Of a stretch of 64,000 bases of DNA, positions 56,659 to 64,000 are shown piece by piece (positions within the stretch are counted from its first letter, which is position 1; every line of letters starts with the position of its first letter). Location: contig CAVPJC010000013.1 of NCBI GenBank assembly GCA_963705155.1, positions 563,083 to 627,082 of the forward strand, given 5' to 3'. The DNA is from CAVPJC01 sp963705155. Its GTDB lineage: Bacteria > Chloroflexota > Anaerolineae > Anaerolineales > UBA4823. The position numbers and the translations under genes were made by a program. Below the pieces are notes generated by a model. The model was not told the DNA's origin. It saw only the letters and a list, made by a program, of their open reading frames with translations, and searched no databases.

Positions 56659-57752
56659 CGATAGAAACGTTGAAGCGCTTTGAATTCTCGGCGTCGCGGC
56701 AATTATCGCCGGGGCGCTGGCAGGGCAACAACTTCAGCGGTTGGCTGGGCGTGAGCGGTGAGGTCAATCCCGACACCGGTATGTGCATCAACATCGCCGA
56801 TCTGAAAGCGACGCTGAACGATGTGCTGGACCGGTTCGATCATCGCAATCTCAGCGCGCAGCTGGACCCGATCGCACCGACGACGCCCAACGTGGCGCAG
56901 GCGATCTTCGACGCTGCGCGGCAACAGTTGCCCGCTAATGTGCGCGCAACTTCGCTCGAGTTGATCGAGGAAGAGGAGGACGCCGTCGTGATCACGACCG
57001 ACCAGCCATATCTGGTCGCACGCGGCGGTTTCTCGGCGGCGCATCGCACCCACGCGCCGCAGTTGGGCGCGCGCGAGAACGCCCTGCTGTACGGCCAGTG
57101 CAACAATCCCGCCGGGCACGGCCACAACTATCGGGTTGAGGTGTATCTGCCGCCGGATCAAATCGATCGATCCGCGCGTGTGGAACGAGTTCGATCACTC
57201 AATCTTTCGGAAGATGTGCCCGAACTGCGCCGCCGCAATGTGGTGACGGAAGCGCTGGCGGAACTTATCGCCTGGCGGGCGCCGCAGGCCGATCGGGTGC
57301 GAGTGTGGGAAACGCCCGACTTCTTCGCGGAATACCGGGCGGGCGACGAGCACTATCGAGTGGGGCGGCGCTATCGGTTTCATGCGGCGCATCGACTGCA
57401 CAGCCCCGCGCTGTCCGACGAGGAAAATCACGCGCTGTATGGCAAGTGCAATCGCCTCGATCCACACGGCCACACCTATCAGGTGCAGGTCACGCTGCGC
57501 AGCGAACTCGATCCGCGCACGGAGACGGCATTCGATCTGGGCTGTCTCGACGAGCACGCCCGCGACATCCTGCGCGATCTGGACTACACCTATCTCGATC
57601 AGGAGATCGAGTTTTTCAAGCAGCAGCCCAGCACGGGCGAGAACATCGCGGTGTATCTGTGGCAGCGTTTCGCGCAGCGCCTGCCGCACGAATTGGAAAT
57701 GATGCAAGTGTGGGAAACACCGAACAATCAATTCAAGGTAACAGCCAATTAG
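56616..57752 (+). CDS. Triple-module 6-pyruvoyl-tetrahydropterin synthase-like protein
   Basis: 378 residues built from three PTPS modules. Module 1 (about 18-115) lacks the zinc His residues but keeps GEVNPDTGMCINIADLKATL and the catalytic Asp-His pair (FDHRNL, 75-76). Module 2 (132-243) has zinc ligands His143, His168 and His170 and catalytic-type Cys162 (YGQCNNPAGHGHNYRVEV) but lacks the Asp-His pair. Module 3 (250-378) is full length with His259, Cys278, His284, His286, PSTGENIAVYLW and VWETPNNQ, but has Asp-Tyr (LDYTYLD) for Asp-His. The wording is closer to animal-type PTPS than to QueD. The start overlaps the glycosyltransferase end by 43 bases; a TTG at 56655 overlapping its TGA is the alternative. 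Followed by folE. Confidence 0.85.
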   Translation: MAEYSRTIHEPDSLTIETLKRFEFSASRQLSPGRWQGNNFSGWLGVSGEVNPDTGMCINIADLKATLNDVLDRFDHRNLSAQLDPIAPTTPNVAQAIFDAARQQLPANVRATSLELIEEEEDAVVITTDQPYLVARGGFSAAHRTHAPQLGARENALLYGQCNNPAGHGHNYRVEVYLPPDQIDRSARVERVRSLNLSEDVPELRRRNVVTEALAELIAWRAPQADRVRVWETPDFFAEYRAGDEHYRVGRRYRFHAAHRLHSPALSDEENHALYGKCNRLDPHGHTYQVQVTLRSELDPRTETAFDLGCLDEHARDILRDLDYTYLDQEIEFFKQQPSTGENIAVYLWQRFAQRLPHELEMMQVWETPNNQFKVTAN

Positions 57753-57896
57753 ACAACGTCATGCCCGAGCGCTGGTATCCGGCATCCACCGCCACAGCCG
57801 GCGAGTGCAGCCATTTGCAGGAACGACGCCGGTAGACCAGCACCGATTTATTGCTGAAGAAACTATTTGTTGACAAACCAAAAGAGAGGTATAGAA

Positions 57897-58601
57897 ATGG
57901 AACACAAATTGAGTGGTCAGATGATGAGCAGCGGTTTAGAAATGGACGAGATGCCGTTTGAAAACGCCGTGCTGACGCCGGACATGGCGTGGCTAGAGTC
58001 GGCAATGACGGATGATCGCGATGCGGTCGCCGCGGCGAGCATCGAAAGCGCCGTGCGCGACATCCTGTTGAACGTCGGCGAAGATCCAACGCGCGACGGT
58101 CTGTTGAACACGCCCAAGCGCGTGCGCAAGATGTACGGCGAACTGTTGGCCGGCTACACCACCGATCCGGTGGCGCTGATCAACGGCGCGCTGTTCGACG
58201 TGGACTACGATGAGATGGTCATCGTGCGCGACATCGAATATCAGAGCCTGTGCGAACATCACATGCTGCCGTTTCTGGGGCGCGCGCACGTGGCATATAT
58301 CCCGAACGGCAAAGTCGTAGGCTTATCCAAGATTCCCCGCATCGTCGATATGTTTGCGCGCCGCTTGCAGGTGCAGGAGCGCATGACGCGCCAGATTGCG
58401 GACTTCATTAACGAGACGCTGCAGCCGCAGGGCGTGGCCGTGGTGCTGGAAGGCCTACACATGTGCGGCATGATGCGCGGTGTGAAGAAGGCCAATGCGC
58501 GCATGGTCACCAGCACCATGCTGGGCGCGTTCCGCACCAATCAGGCCACGCGCAACGAATTCATGCAGCACATCAATCGCCAACTGAATCAGGATTTTTA
58601 A
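57897..58601 (+). CDS. folE: GTP cyclohydrolase I
   Basis: Converts GTP to 7,8-dihydroneopterin triphosphate, the first step of pterin synthesis. About 234 residues from the ATG at 57897 (GAGAGG site). The N-terminal 50 residues are an unusual Met/Glu/Asp-rich extension. The core is canonical: GEDPTRDGLLNTPKRVRKMY, the zinc motif SLCEHHMLPFLGRAHVAYIP, VVGLSKIPRIVDMFARRLQV, ERMTRQIADF and the second zinc Cys in LHMCGMMRGV. It supplies the substrate of the PTPS-like protein encoded just upstream. The 144-base spacer carries a short repeat fragment, so folE may also have its own promoter. Confidence 0.96.
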   Translation: MEHKLSGQMMSSGLEMDEMPFENAVLTPDMAWLESAMTDDRDAVAAASIESAVRDILLNVGEDPTRDGLLNTPKRVRKMYGELLAGYTTDPVALINGALFDVDYDEMVIVRDIEYQSLCEHHMLPFLGRAHVAYIPNGKVVGLSKIPRIVDMFARRLQVQERMTRQIADFINETLQPQGVAVVLEGLHMCGMMRGVKKANARMVTSTMLGAFRTNQATRNEFMQHINRQLNQDF

Positions 58602-58602
58602 G

Positions 58603-58899
58603 ATGACCCTACTGGCTCCCGCTGAAATCACCGCTCGTTTAGCCGAACTGCCCGATTGGGAAGTGCGCGACAAGCACTTGACGCGCACCTACACCCTGCC
58701 GTCGTTCACGCACGCGATTGTGTTCGTGGGCGCCATCGGGCAGCTGGCCGAAGCAGCCGGGCATCATCCCGATCTGAAGATTTTCGGCTACAAGCACGTC
58801 ACGATCGAACTGTCCACGCACGCTGCCGGCGGCCTGACGCAGCGTGACTTTGATCTGGCCCGGCAGATTACAGCGCTGCCGCATAAACAACCTAAATGA
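58603..58899 (+). CDS. phhB: Pterin-4a-carbinolamine dehydratase
   Basis: 98 residues. Dehydrates 4a-hydroxytetrahydropterin during recycling after aromatic amino acid hydroxylation. The family motif is complete: EAAGHHPDLKIFGYKHVTIE with the active-site His pair, a later Thr-His strand and an Asp in GGLTQRDFDLA. Starts one base after folE and overlaps the SDR gene by four bases. Its presence suggests that a tetrahydropterin is used as a redox cofactor in this organism, although no aromatic amino acid hydroxylase gene is in the window. Confidence 0.93.
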   Translation: MTLLAPAEITARLAELPDWEVRDKHLTRTYTLPSFTHAIVFVGAIGQLAEAAGHHPDLKIFGYKHVTIELSTHAAGGLTQRDFDLARQITALPHKQPK

Positions 58900-59598
58900 A
58901 AACAGCCATTATCACCGGCGGCGGATCAGGCATCGGGTTGGCGGCGGCACAGGCCCTGTCACGCGAAGGGTTTCGTGTCGGCCTGATCGGGCGACGCGCT
59001 GAGGTTTTGCAGTCTGCCGTCGGAGAGATCTCGCAGGCAGGCAGCGAGGCATGGTGGGCGGCGATCGATGTGCGTGACGCCCCGGGCGCGGAGGCCTTCG
59101 TCGCCGACGCAGTGCAGCGCTTCGGTCAGATCGATCTGCTGCTCAACAACGCGGGCATCTTTCAGACTCACGCCGTTCGTGGAGACTTCGCTTGACCAGT
59201 GGCAGGAAACGCTCGATGTCAATCTCACGGGCGCGTTCATCTGGTCGAAAGCCGTGTGGCCGCACATCGCCGGCGGGCAGATCATCAACGTGAGTTCGGT
59301 CGCCGGCATGGAGCCTTATCTGGGCTGCGCGGCGTACGGCGCCTCGAAGTATGGCTTGATGGGCTTGAGCGAGGTGCTGGCGTTGGAAGGCAAGCCGCGC
59401 GGCATTCGCGTCCACGCGTTGTGCCCCGGCAACACGCAGACGCCCGCGTGGGACGGACAAGCTCCTGCCAAAGTGCAGGCACGCATGATGCAGCCCGCTG
59501 ACATCGCCGAGGTGATCCGCTGGCTGGCCGTCAGCCCGCCGCACGTCACCTTCGACGCCATCACCGTGCGCCCGCAGCGCGATCCGTGGAAAGATTGA
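58896..59598 (+). CDS. Short-chain dehydrogenase/reductase of the pterin cluster, frameshifted
   Basis: Classical SDR of about 233 residues in two frames. The first frame has TGGGSGIGLAAAQALSREGF and LLLNNAGIFQT; the second has TPFVETSLDQWQETLDVNLT, INVSSVAGMEPYLG, the YGASKYG active-site Tyr/Lys and ALCPGNTQTPAW. One extra base near 59168 explains the break. The ATG overlaps the dehydratase stop. By position it could reduce 6-pyruvoyl-tetrahydropterin as sepiapterin reductase does (inference); SDR sequence alone cannot show this. Its 3' end overlaps the convergent GT1 gene by 38 bases. Confidence 0.83.
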
Positions 59599-60850
59599 AA
59601 TAGTGATCGATCAGTTCGGCGGCGCGCGCAATACCATCTTCCGATCGAATCTGCTGGCCGATGAAAGCCGCACGATCCTTCATGCCCCGATCGGTCACGG
59701 CCTGCTCGACGGCTGCCGCTAACCGATCGGCGGTGAGGTGTTTCCGCAGAATCGGCTGTGGGCCGCAGCCCAACGCGCAGATGCGGCGTCCCCAGAAAGG
59801 CTGATCGGCCATGAATGCGACGACGATCGAAGGCACGCCCGCGCGCAACCCCGCCGAGGTCGCACCCGATCCGCCATGATGCACCACTGCCGCGCACTGC
59901 GGCCACAACCAATCGAACGGCACGCTATCCATCGCAAACAGCCGATCGGATTCCGCGATCACTTGCAGGCCGCCCCACGCCGTGACGATGATGCCACGCC
60001 GATTCGTTTTCTGCAATGCCTCAAGCACCACGTGTGTCAATTCAGCCCTGTTGCGATCGGTCATGCTGCCGAAACTGAAGCACACCGGTGGAGCACCAGA
60101 AGCCAGAAAGCGCACCAGATCGTCGGGCGGCGTCCAGTCGATCGGACGGGGCAAGAACCAGTAACCGGTTACGTGGAAGTGATCAGGCCAATCGATCGGC
60201 TTGGGCAGCACGTGCGGACTGATCCCCAGCAACATCGGCAGCTGCGTGACACGCCGCTCAGCCTCGCCACTTGAAATCGGCGGCAAGTTCAACGTTGTCT
60301 GTCGCCACTGATTGATGATCTTGCCGAACAACTGCCAGCCCATGAAACCCGTGAGGCGATGCGTGAACAGGTTGAACGCACCGCCCAAGCGCCAGTGCCA
60401 CGGCCACATCAAGTTAGCGAATTCACGCGTGGCCATCAACGGTACGACACTGGCGTTGAGGCACGGCACACGCAGCAAATCGGCAAACTCATAACCGAAG
60501 AAGCCCACGCCGTTCAAGCCGGAGATGATGAGTTCCGTGCCCTGACACGCGCGCCAGAAATCATCGCCGAGCTGCGTCAAGATCGGCTGCACGGTGCGGC
60601 CGATGCCGCGCGCCAGTTGCAGGAAGTTGCTGCCCGAGGCCACCAGCCCCTGCCCGTCTTCGCCGCCCATGATGGCCTGAAAGTCCGCGTCGACGGGCGC
60701 GAATTCGAGACCGTACGGTTCAACCAGCGCGGCGAAGTTGCGAAACGCGGCGAAGCGCACGCGATGTCCGGCGGCTTGCAGGCCAATGCCAAGAGCAAGA
60801 TACGGTTGAATGTCGCCGCGCGAGCCGGCAGCCAGGATGGTGATATGCAT
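59561..60850 (-). CDS. GT1-family glycosyltransferase (sterol/macrolide type)
   Basis: About 429 residues. The N-terminal acceptor domain starts HITILAAGSRGDIQPYLALG, the hallmark of sterol glucosyltransferase-like GT1 enzymes. CFSFGSMTDRNRAELTHVVL opens the C-terminal domain, and the donor-binding signature appears as WPQCAAVVHHGGSGATSAGL with GVPSIVVAFMADQPFWGRRI. Uses a UDP- or dTDP-sugar by family. Convergent with the pterin cluster, so a link with it is possible but not shown. Start chosen at the Met of MHITILAAGSRGD; an ATG nine bases upstream is also possible. Confidence 0.9.
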   Translation of the reverse strand: MHITILAAGSRGDIQPYLALGIGLQAAGHRVRFAAFRNFAALVEPYGLEFAPVDADFQAIMGGEDGQGLVASGSNFLQLARGIGRTVQPILTQLGDDFWRACQGTELIISGLNGVGFFGYEFADLLRVPCLNASVVPLMATREFANLMWPWHWRLGGAFNLFTHRLTGFMGWQLFGKIINQWRQTTLNLPPISSGEAERRVTQLPMLLGISPHVLPKPIDWPDHFHVTGYWFLPRPIDWTPPDDLVRFLASGAPPVCFSFGSMTDRNRAELTHVVLEALQKTNRRGIIVTAWGGLQVIAESDRLFAMDSVPFDWLWPQCAAVVHHGGSGATSAGLRAGVPSIVVAFMADQPFWGRRICALGCGPQPILRKHLTADRLAAAVEQAVTDRGMKDRAAFIGQQIRSEDGIARAAELIDHYFNLSTDRAAGAR

Positions 60851-60955
60851 ACATGACACTCGATGAATTAGCGGGTGAGGTTAGTCAGTTGAACTTAATC
60901 GCCGATGTTGCTAGGATTATACTGCCAACCCAGACTCCGTTGAAAGAGAGGAATC

Positions 60956-63202
60956 ATGGCCGTCACTGCACAAGAAGCACTCGAATATCACCGTCGCGGA
61001 CGACCCGGCAAGATCGAGGTCACACCCACCAAGCCGATGCTGACCCAGCGCGATCTGTCGCTGGCATACACGCCGGGTGTGGCCGAAGTGGTGCTGGAGA
61101 TCGAACGCAATGCCAACTCGGCCTATGAGTACACCGCCAAAGCGAATCTCGTCGCCGTGATCTCCAACGGCACGGCGATCCTGGGCCTCGGCGATCGCGG
61201 CGCGCTGGCGTCTAAGCCGGTCATGGAAGGCAAAGGCGTATTGTTCAAGCGCTTCGCCGACGTGGACGTGTTCGACATCGAAGTGGACACGCACGACCCG
61301 CATGTCTTGATTCAGGTTGTGAAAGCCATCGCCCCGACGTTCGGCGGCATCAACCTGGAAGATGTGAAATCGCCGGAATGTTTCTTCGTGGAGAAGACGC
61401 TGCAGGACCAACTTGATATTCCGGTCTTCCACGACGATCAGCACGGCACGGCCATCATCGCTTCGGCAGCGCTGCTCAACTATGCCGAGATCACCGGCAA
61501 GTCGATTGAGAACATCGAGGTCGTGTTCTCCGGTGCAGGCGCAGCCGCGGTAGCCACCGCGAACATGTTCGTCACCATCGGCGTACCGATCAAGCATATC
61601 TGGATGTGCGATATCGCTGGATTGATCTATCACGGACGCAAGCAGGAGATGTTTGCCGAGAAAGCCAGGTTCGCGCAGGGCGATCAAGCGGGCACGCTGG
61701 CCGAGGTGCTGGCGGGCGCCGATGTGCTCGTCGGGTTGTCGGTGGCCAACATCGTCACACAAGATATGGTCAAGGAGATGAAGCCGCAACCCTTGATTCT
61801 GGCGATGGCGAATCCCGACCCGGAGATCAAGTACGAAGATGCCCGCGCGGCCCGCCCCGACGCGATCGTCTGCACGGGCCGATCAGATTATCCGAATCAA
61901 GTGAACAACGTGCTCGGCTTTCCGTTCATTTTTCGCGGCGCACTCGACGTGCAGGCGCGCGCCATCAACGAAGAAATGAAAGCAGCGGCGGCGAAGGCGT
62001 TGGCTGCTCTAGCGCATGAGGATGTGCCCGACGCGGTGTTGAATGCCTACAATCTTCAGGCGCTCAAATTTGGACCCGATTACATCATTCCCAAGCCGCT
62101 CGATCCGCGCGTGATGCTGTGGGTGTCGCCCGCCGTGGCTGAGGCCGCGATGCGATCGGGCGTGGCGCGCAAACAAATCAATGTCGGCGAGTATCGCGAG
62201 CAGTTGGCAGAACGTCTCGGCTCGGGCGTGCGCTTGCGGCGCAACATCATCAACAAAGCGAAGGCCGCGCCCAAGCGTATCGTTTTCCCCGAAGGCGAAG
62301 AGGCGACGATCTTGCGCGCAGCTGCGATGATTTCCGACGAAGCGATCGGGCAGCCGATCTTGATCGGACGGCCAGAGATCATCCAGCAGAAGGTACAGGA
62401 CCTGGGACTGCACTACACACCGCAGATCGTCGATCCCAACAGCGATTATCGCGCGGCGAAATACGCGCACGCGTTTTACGAACTGCGCCAGCGGCGCGGG
62501 CTGATGCTGAGCCAGGCGCAGCAGCGCATCCGCGAACCCAACACCTTCGGCATGTTGATGGTGCAGCAAGGCGATGCCGACGCGTGCGTATCCGGCCTGA
62601 CGTACGAATACCCGGAGGTCATCCGGCCTGCCCTGCAAATCTTCCACACGCGATCGGGCATCAACAAAGCGGCGGGCGCCTACCTCGTGATCGCTAAGGA
62701 CAACGTCTACCTCTTTACCGACGCCACGGTGAACATCGATCCCACTTCAGAAGATCTCGCCGAGATCGCTTTGCTGGCCGCCGATCTGGCCGAGAAACTC
62801 AACCTGAAGCCGCGCATTGCCTTGATTTCATTCAGCAACTTCGGCAGCGCGCCACATCCGCTGTCCAACAAAGTGCGCCACGCTGTCGAATTGGTGCGCG
62901 TCCGGCGGCCTGAGCTGGCCGTCGACGGCGAGATGCAAGTCGATGTGGCCGTGACGCCGGAGTTGATCGAGGCGCGTTATCCGTTCAGCAAGGTGAAAAG
63001 CGCCAACGTGCTGGTCTTTCCTGATCTGGAAGCGGCGAATGTGGCCTACAAACTAATGCGCCGTTTAGGCGGCGCGCAGACCATCGGGCCGATCCTGCTG
63101 GGCGTGGGCGCACCCGTGCACGTGCTGCAGGCGGGTGATGGCGTAGACGAAATCGTCTCGATTGCGGCGGTGGCGGTGATCGATGCGCAGGGGAAGTTGT
63201 AG
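60956..63202 (+). CDS. maeB: NADP-dependent malic enzyme with C-terminal phosphotransacetylase domain
   Basis: 748 residues. The malic enzyme part (about 1-430) has MLTQRDLSLAYTPGVAEV, the active-site Lys/Asp region with VFHDDQHGTAIIASAALL, the dinucleotide-binding VVFSGAGAAAVATANMF and ILAMANPDPEIKYEDA. The phosphate acetyl/butyryltransferase-like domain (about 430-748) includes KRIVFPEGEEATILRAA, GMLMVQQGDADACVSGLTYE, LISFSNFGSAPHPLS and VLVFPDLEAANVAYKLMRRL. This MaeB architecture is common in proteobacteria and others; the PTA part usually binds acetyl-CoA as a regulator rather than catalysing. Converts malate to pyruvate and makes NADPH. Frame intact. Confidence 0.96.
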   Translation: MAVTAQEALEYHRRGRPGKIEVTPTKPMLTQRDLSLAYTPGVAEVVLEIERNANSAYEYTAKANLVAVISNGTAILGLGDRGALASKPVMEGKGVLFKRFADVDVFDIEVDTHDPHVLIQVVKAIAPTFGGINLEDVKSPECFFVEKTLQDQLDIPVFHDDQHGTAIIASAALLNYAEITGKSIENIEVVFSGAGAAAVATANMFVTIGVPIKHIWMCDIAGLIYHGRKQEMFAEKARFAQGDQAGTLAEVLAGADVLVGLSVANIVTQDMVKEMKPQPLILAMANPDPEIKYEDARAARPDAIVCTGRSDYPNQVNNVLGFPFIFRGALDVQARAINEEMKAAAAKALAALAHEDVPDAVLNAYNLQALKFGPDYIIPKPLDPRVMLWVSPAVAEAAMRSGVARKQINVGEYREQLAERLGSGVRLRRNIINKAKAAPKRIVFPEGEEATILRAAAMISDEAIGQPILIGRPEIIQQKVQDLGLHYTPQIVDPNSDYRAAKYAHAFYELRQRRGLMLSQAQQRIREPNTFGMLMVQQGDADACVSGLTYEYPEVIRPALQIFHTRSGINKAAGAYLVIAKDNVYLFTDATVNIDPTSEDLAEIALLAADLAEKLNLKPRIALISFSNFGSAPHPLSNKVRHAVELVRVRRPELAVDGEMQVDVAVTPELIEARYPFSKVKSANVLVFPDLEAANVAYKLMRRLGGAQTIGPILLGVGAPVHVLQAGDGVDEIVSIAAVAVIDAQGKL

Positions 63203-63225
63203 CAGGATGCAAGAGGTATGATGCA

Positions 63226-63252
63226 AGACGCCGCGATCAGATCGCGGCGTCT
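63226..63252. terminator. Bidirectional hairpin between maeB and scpB
   Basis: Perfect 12-bp inverted repeat AGACGCCGCGAT / ATCGCGGCGTCT with a 3-base loop. It lies 24 bases after the maeB stop and contains the scpB stop codon, so it can serve both convergent genes. No long T run is present. Confidence 0.55.
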
Positions 63253-64000
63253 TCGTTGGGGAAATTTTCTACCGCGGACTGCGGCTCGATCGACGCTTCG
63301 GGCTGATCGGGCGCAGGATCAATTGCCGCGGTCGCCTCACTCAGTTGATCGGTTTCCTGCGATTCAGTGTCCATCACTTCTGGCGCTGCGAACGCAGCCA
63401 CTTGATCGGCGACTGTATCTACGCGATCGGCCTGCGGCGCTGCATCGCCAATCAAGGATAATTGCGTCTCGATCGGCGCGAGAGGTTGATCGGCCGTGGG
63501 TGCAGCCGCAGTCTTCAATCGCAACACGATCGACGGGTGCGGCGAGATCGACCGCAATCGCTTGTCCTTGCAGGGCCAACGCCTCCAACGCCGCTGCTTC
63601 TTCCGCCTGCAGCGAAGGCATATCATCCAGGCCGCGCAGGCCAAAGTGCTGTAAGAAAGCAAAGGTCGTGCCATATTGAATGGGGCGGCCCGCCGTTTCC
63701 AGACGCCCAATTTCTTCAATCAAGCCGCGATTCAAGAGCGTGGAGAGAACTGCGTCGCAATTGACGCCGCGCACGTGTTCGATCTGCGCGCGCGTCACGG
63801 GCTGCTGATAAGCGATAATGGCCAGCGTTTCCAGGGCAGGCTTGGAGAGGCGCGTAGTTAAATCGAGACCGAGGAATTTCTCCACGTAGGTCGCGCATTC
63901 GGGCTGCGTGGTCAACTGCACTCTGTCGCCCTTGCGCTGCACGCGAATACCGCGCGACACAATCTCCGCATTCAACTCGATCAGGGCATGCTCCACGTCT
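63237..64000 (-). CDS. scpB: Segregation and condensation protein B, partial, frame break near the C-terminus
   Basis: Winged-helix partner of the SMC-ScpA condensin. The N-terminal 40-50 residues lie beyond the right edge; a GTG at 63996 is probably internal. The core is clear: RVQLTTQPECATYVEKFLGL, LSKPALETLAIIAYQQPVTR, GVNCDAVLSTLLNRGLIEEI and GRPIQYGTTFAFLQHFGLRG. After LQAEEAAALEAL the reading frame yields Cys/Arg-rich sequence. Another frame gives a plausible acidic tail (PLAPIETQLSLIGDAAPQAD and on to NFPNEDAAI) ending at 63237, so one indel near 63530 is likely. An acidic C-terminal extension is seen in some ScpB proteins. Confidence 0.88.

Overview
The window reads like bacterial chromosome from a member of the Chloroflexota (Anaerolineae or a neighbouring class). 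This is inferred from gene style: a protein kinase with a WD40-like sensor, a multi-FHA ABC transporter, a PDZ/DUF512 radical SAM protein, a malic enzyme fused to a phosphotransacetylase domain, and dispersed palindromic repeats. No rRNA, tRNA or CRISPR array was found. The sequence has two parts that differ in base composition and quality. Positions 1 to about 30,480 have lower GC and many single-base frameshifts, several at homopolymers, in otherwise well conserved genes. From about 30,480 to the end GC is higher, GATCG-like words are frequent and few frames are broken. The change coincides with the abrupt loss of the N-terminus of a sugar kinase, so it may be an assembly join or a recent rearrangement.

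Left part. A minus-strand run holds the glyoxylate shunt (aceB-aceA), an AlkZ-like winged-helix protein, an F420-type reductase, an SDR and the start of fbp. Next come a Ser/Thr kinase, upp, and a large plus-strand transporter with four FHA domains, an ABCG-type ATPase and membrane segments, translationally coupled to a lipoprotein. ruvB, a DUF2905 gene and queA follow, then a UDG, a PAS-GAF-GGDEF protein, a CDF transporter, a pyrimidine-nucleoside phosphorylase, and the tightly packed operon fmt-lysA-phosphatase-panE. The part ends with a hydrolase, a decayed IS982 element, a uroporphyrinogen-decarboxylase-like methyltransferase gene clipped by that IS, and an FGGY kinase remnant.

Right part. 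A 1,060-residue PEP-carboxylase-like protein and a DUF559 nuclease come first. They are followed by an IS630 copy interrupted by an intact IS701-type element, with a CTAG duplication that restores the IS630 frame when the insert is removed. From 37 to 42.5 kb is an accessory stretch of small genes separated by related GC-rich repeats that recall halves of integron attC sites: a DUF5674 pair, then a monooxygenase/haloalkane dehalogenase/dipeptidase operon. A DGPF-protein/ECF-sigma cluster follows, then glmS, a cmk-plsC-radical SAM operon and a GH5-like lipoprotein.

The two most unusual loci lie in the last 12 kb. At 52,615-53,220 a FrnE/DsbA-like gene has an in-frame UGA exactly where the first cysteine of its CPWC motif belongs, followed by a hairpin that fits a bacterial SECIS element; it is a candidate selenoprotein. 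At 55,582-59,598 a pterin cluster encodes a GT4 glycosyltransferase, a protein made of three fused PTPS modules with complementary catalytic residues, GTP cyclohydrolase I, pterin-carbinolamine dehydratase and an SDR. Together they could make a glycosylated tetrahydropterin. A GT1 glycosyltransferase, the malic enzyme and scpB close the window.
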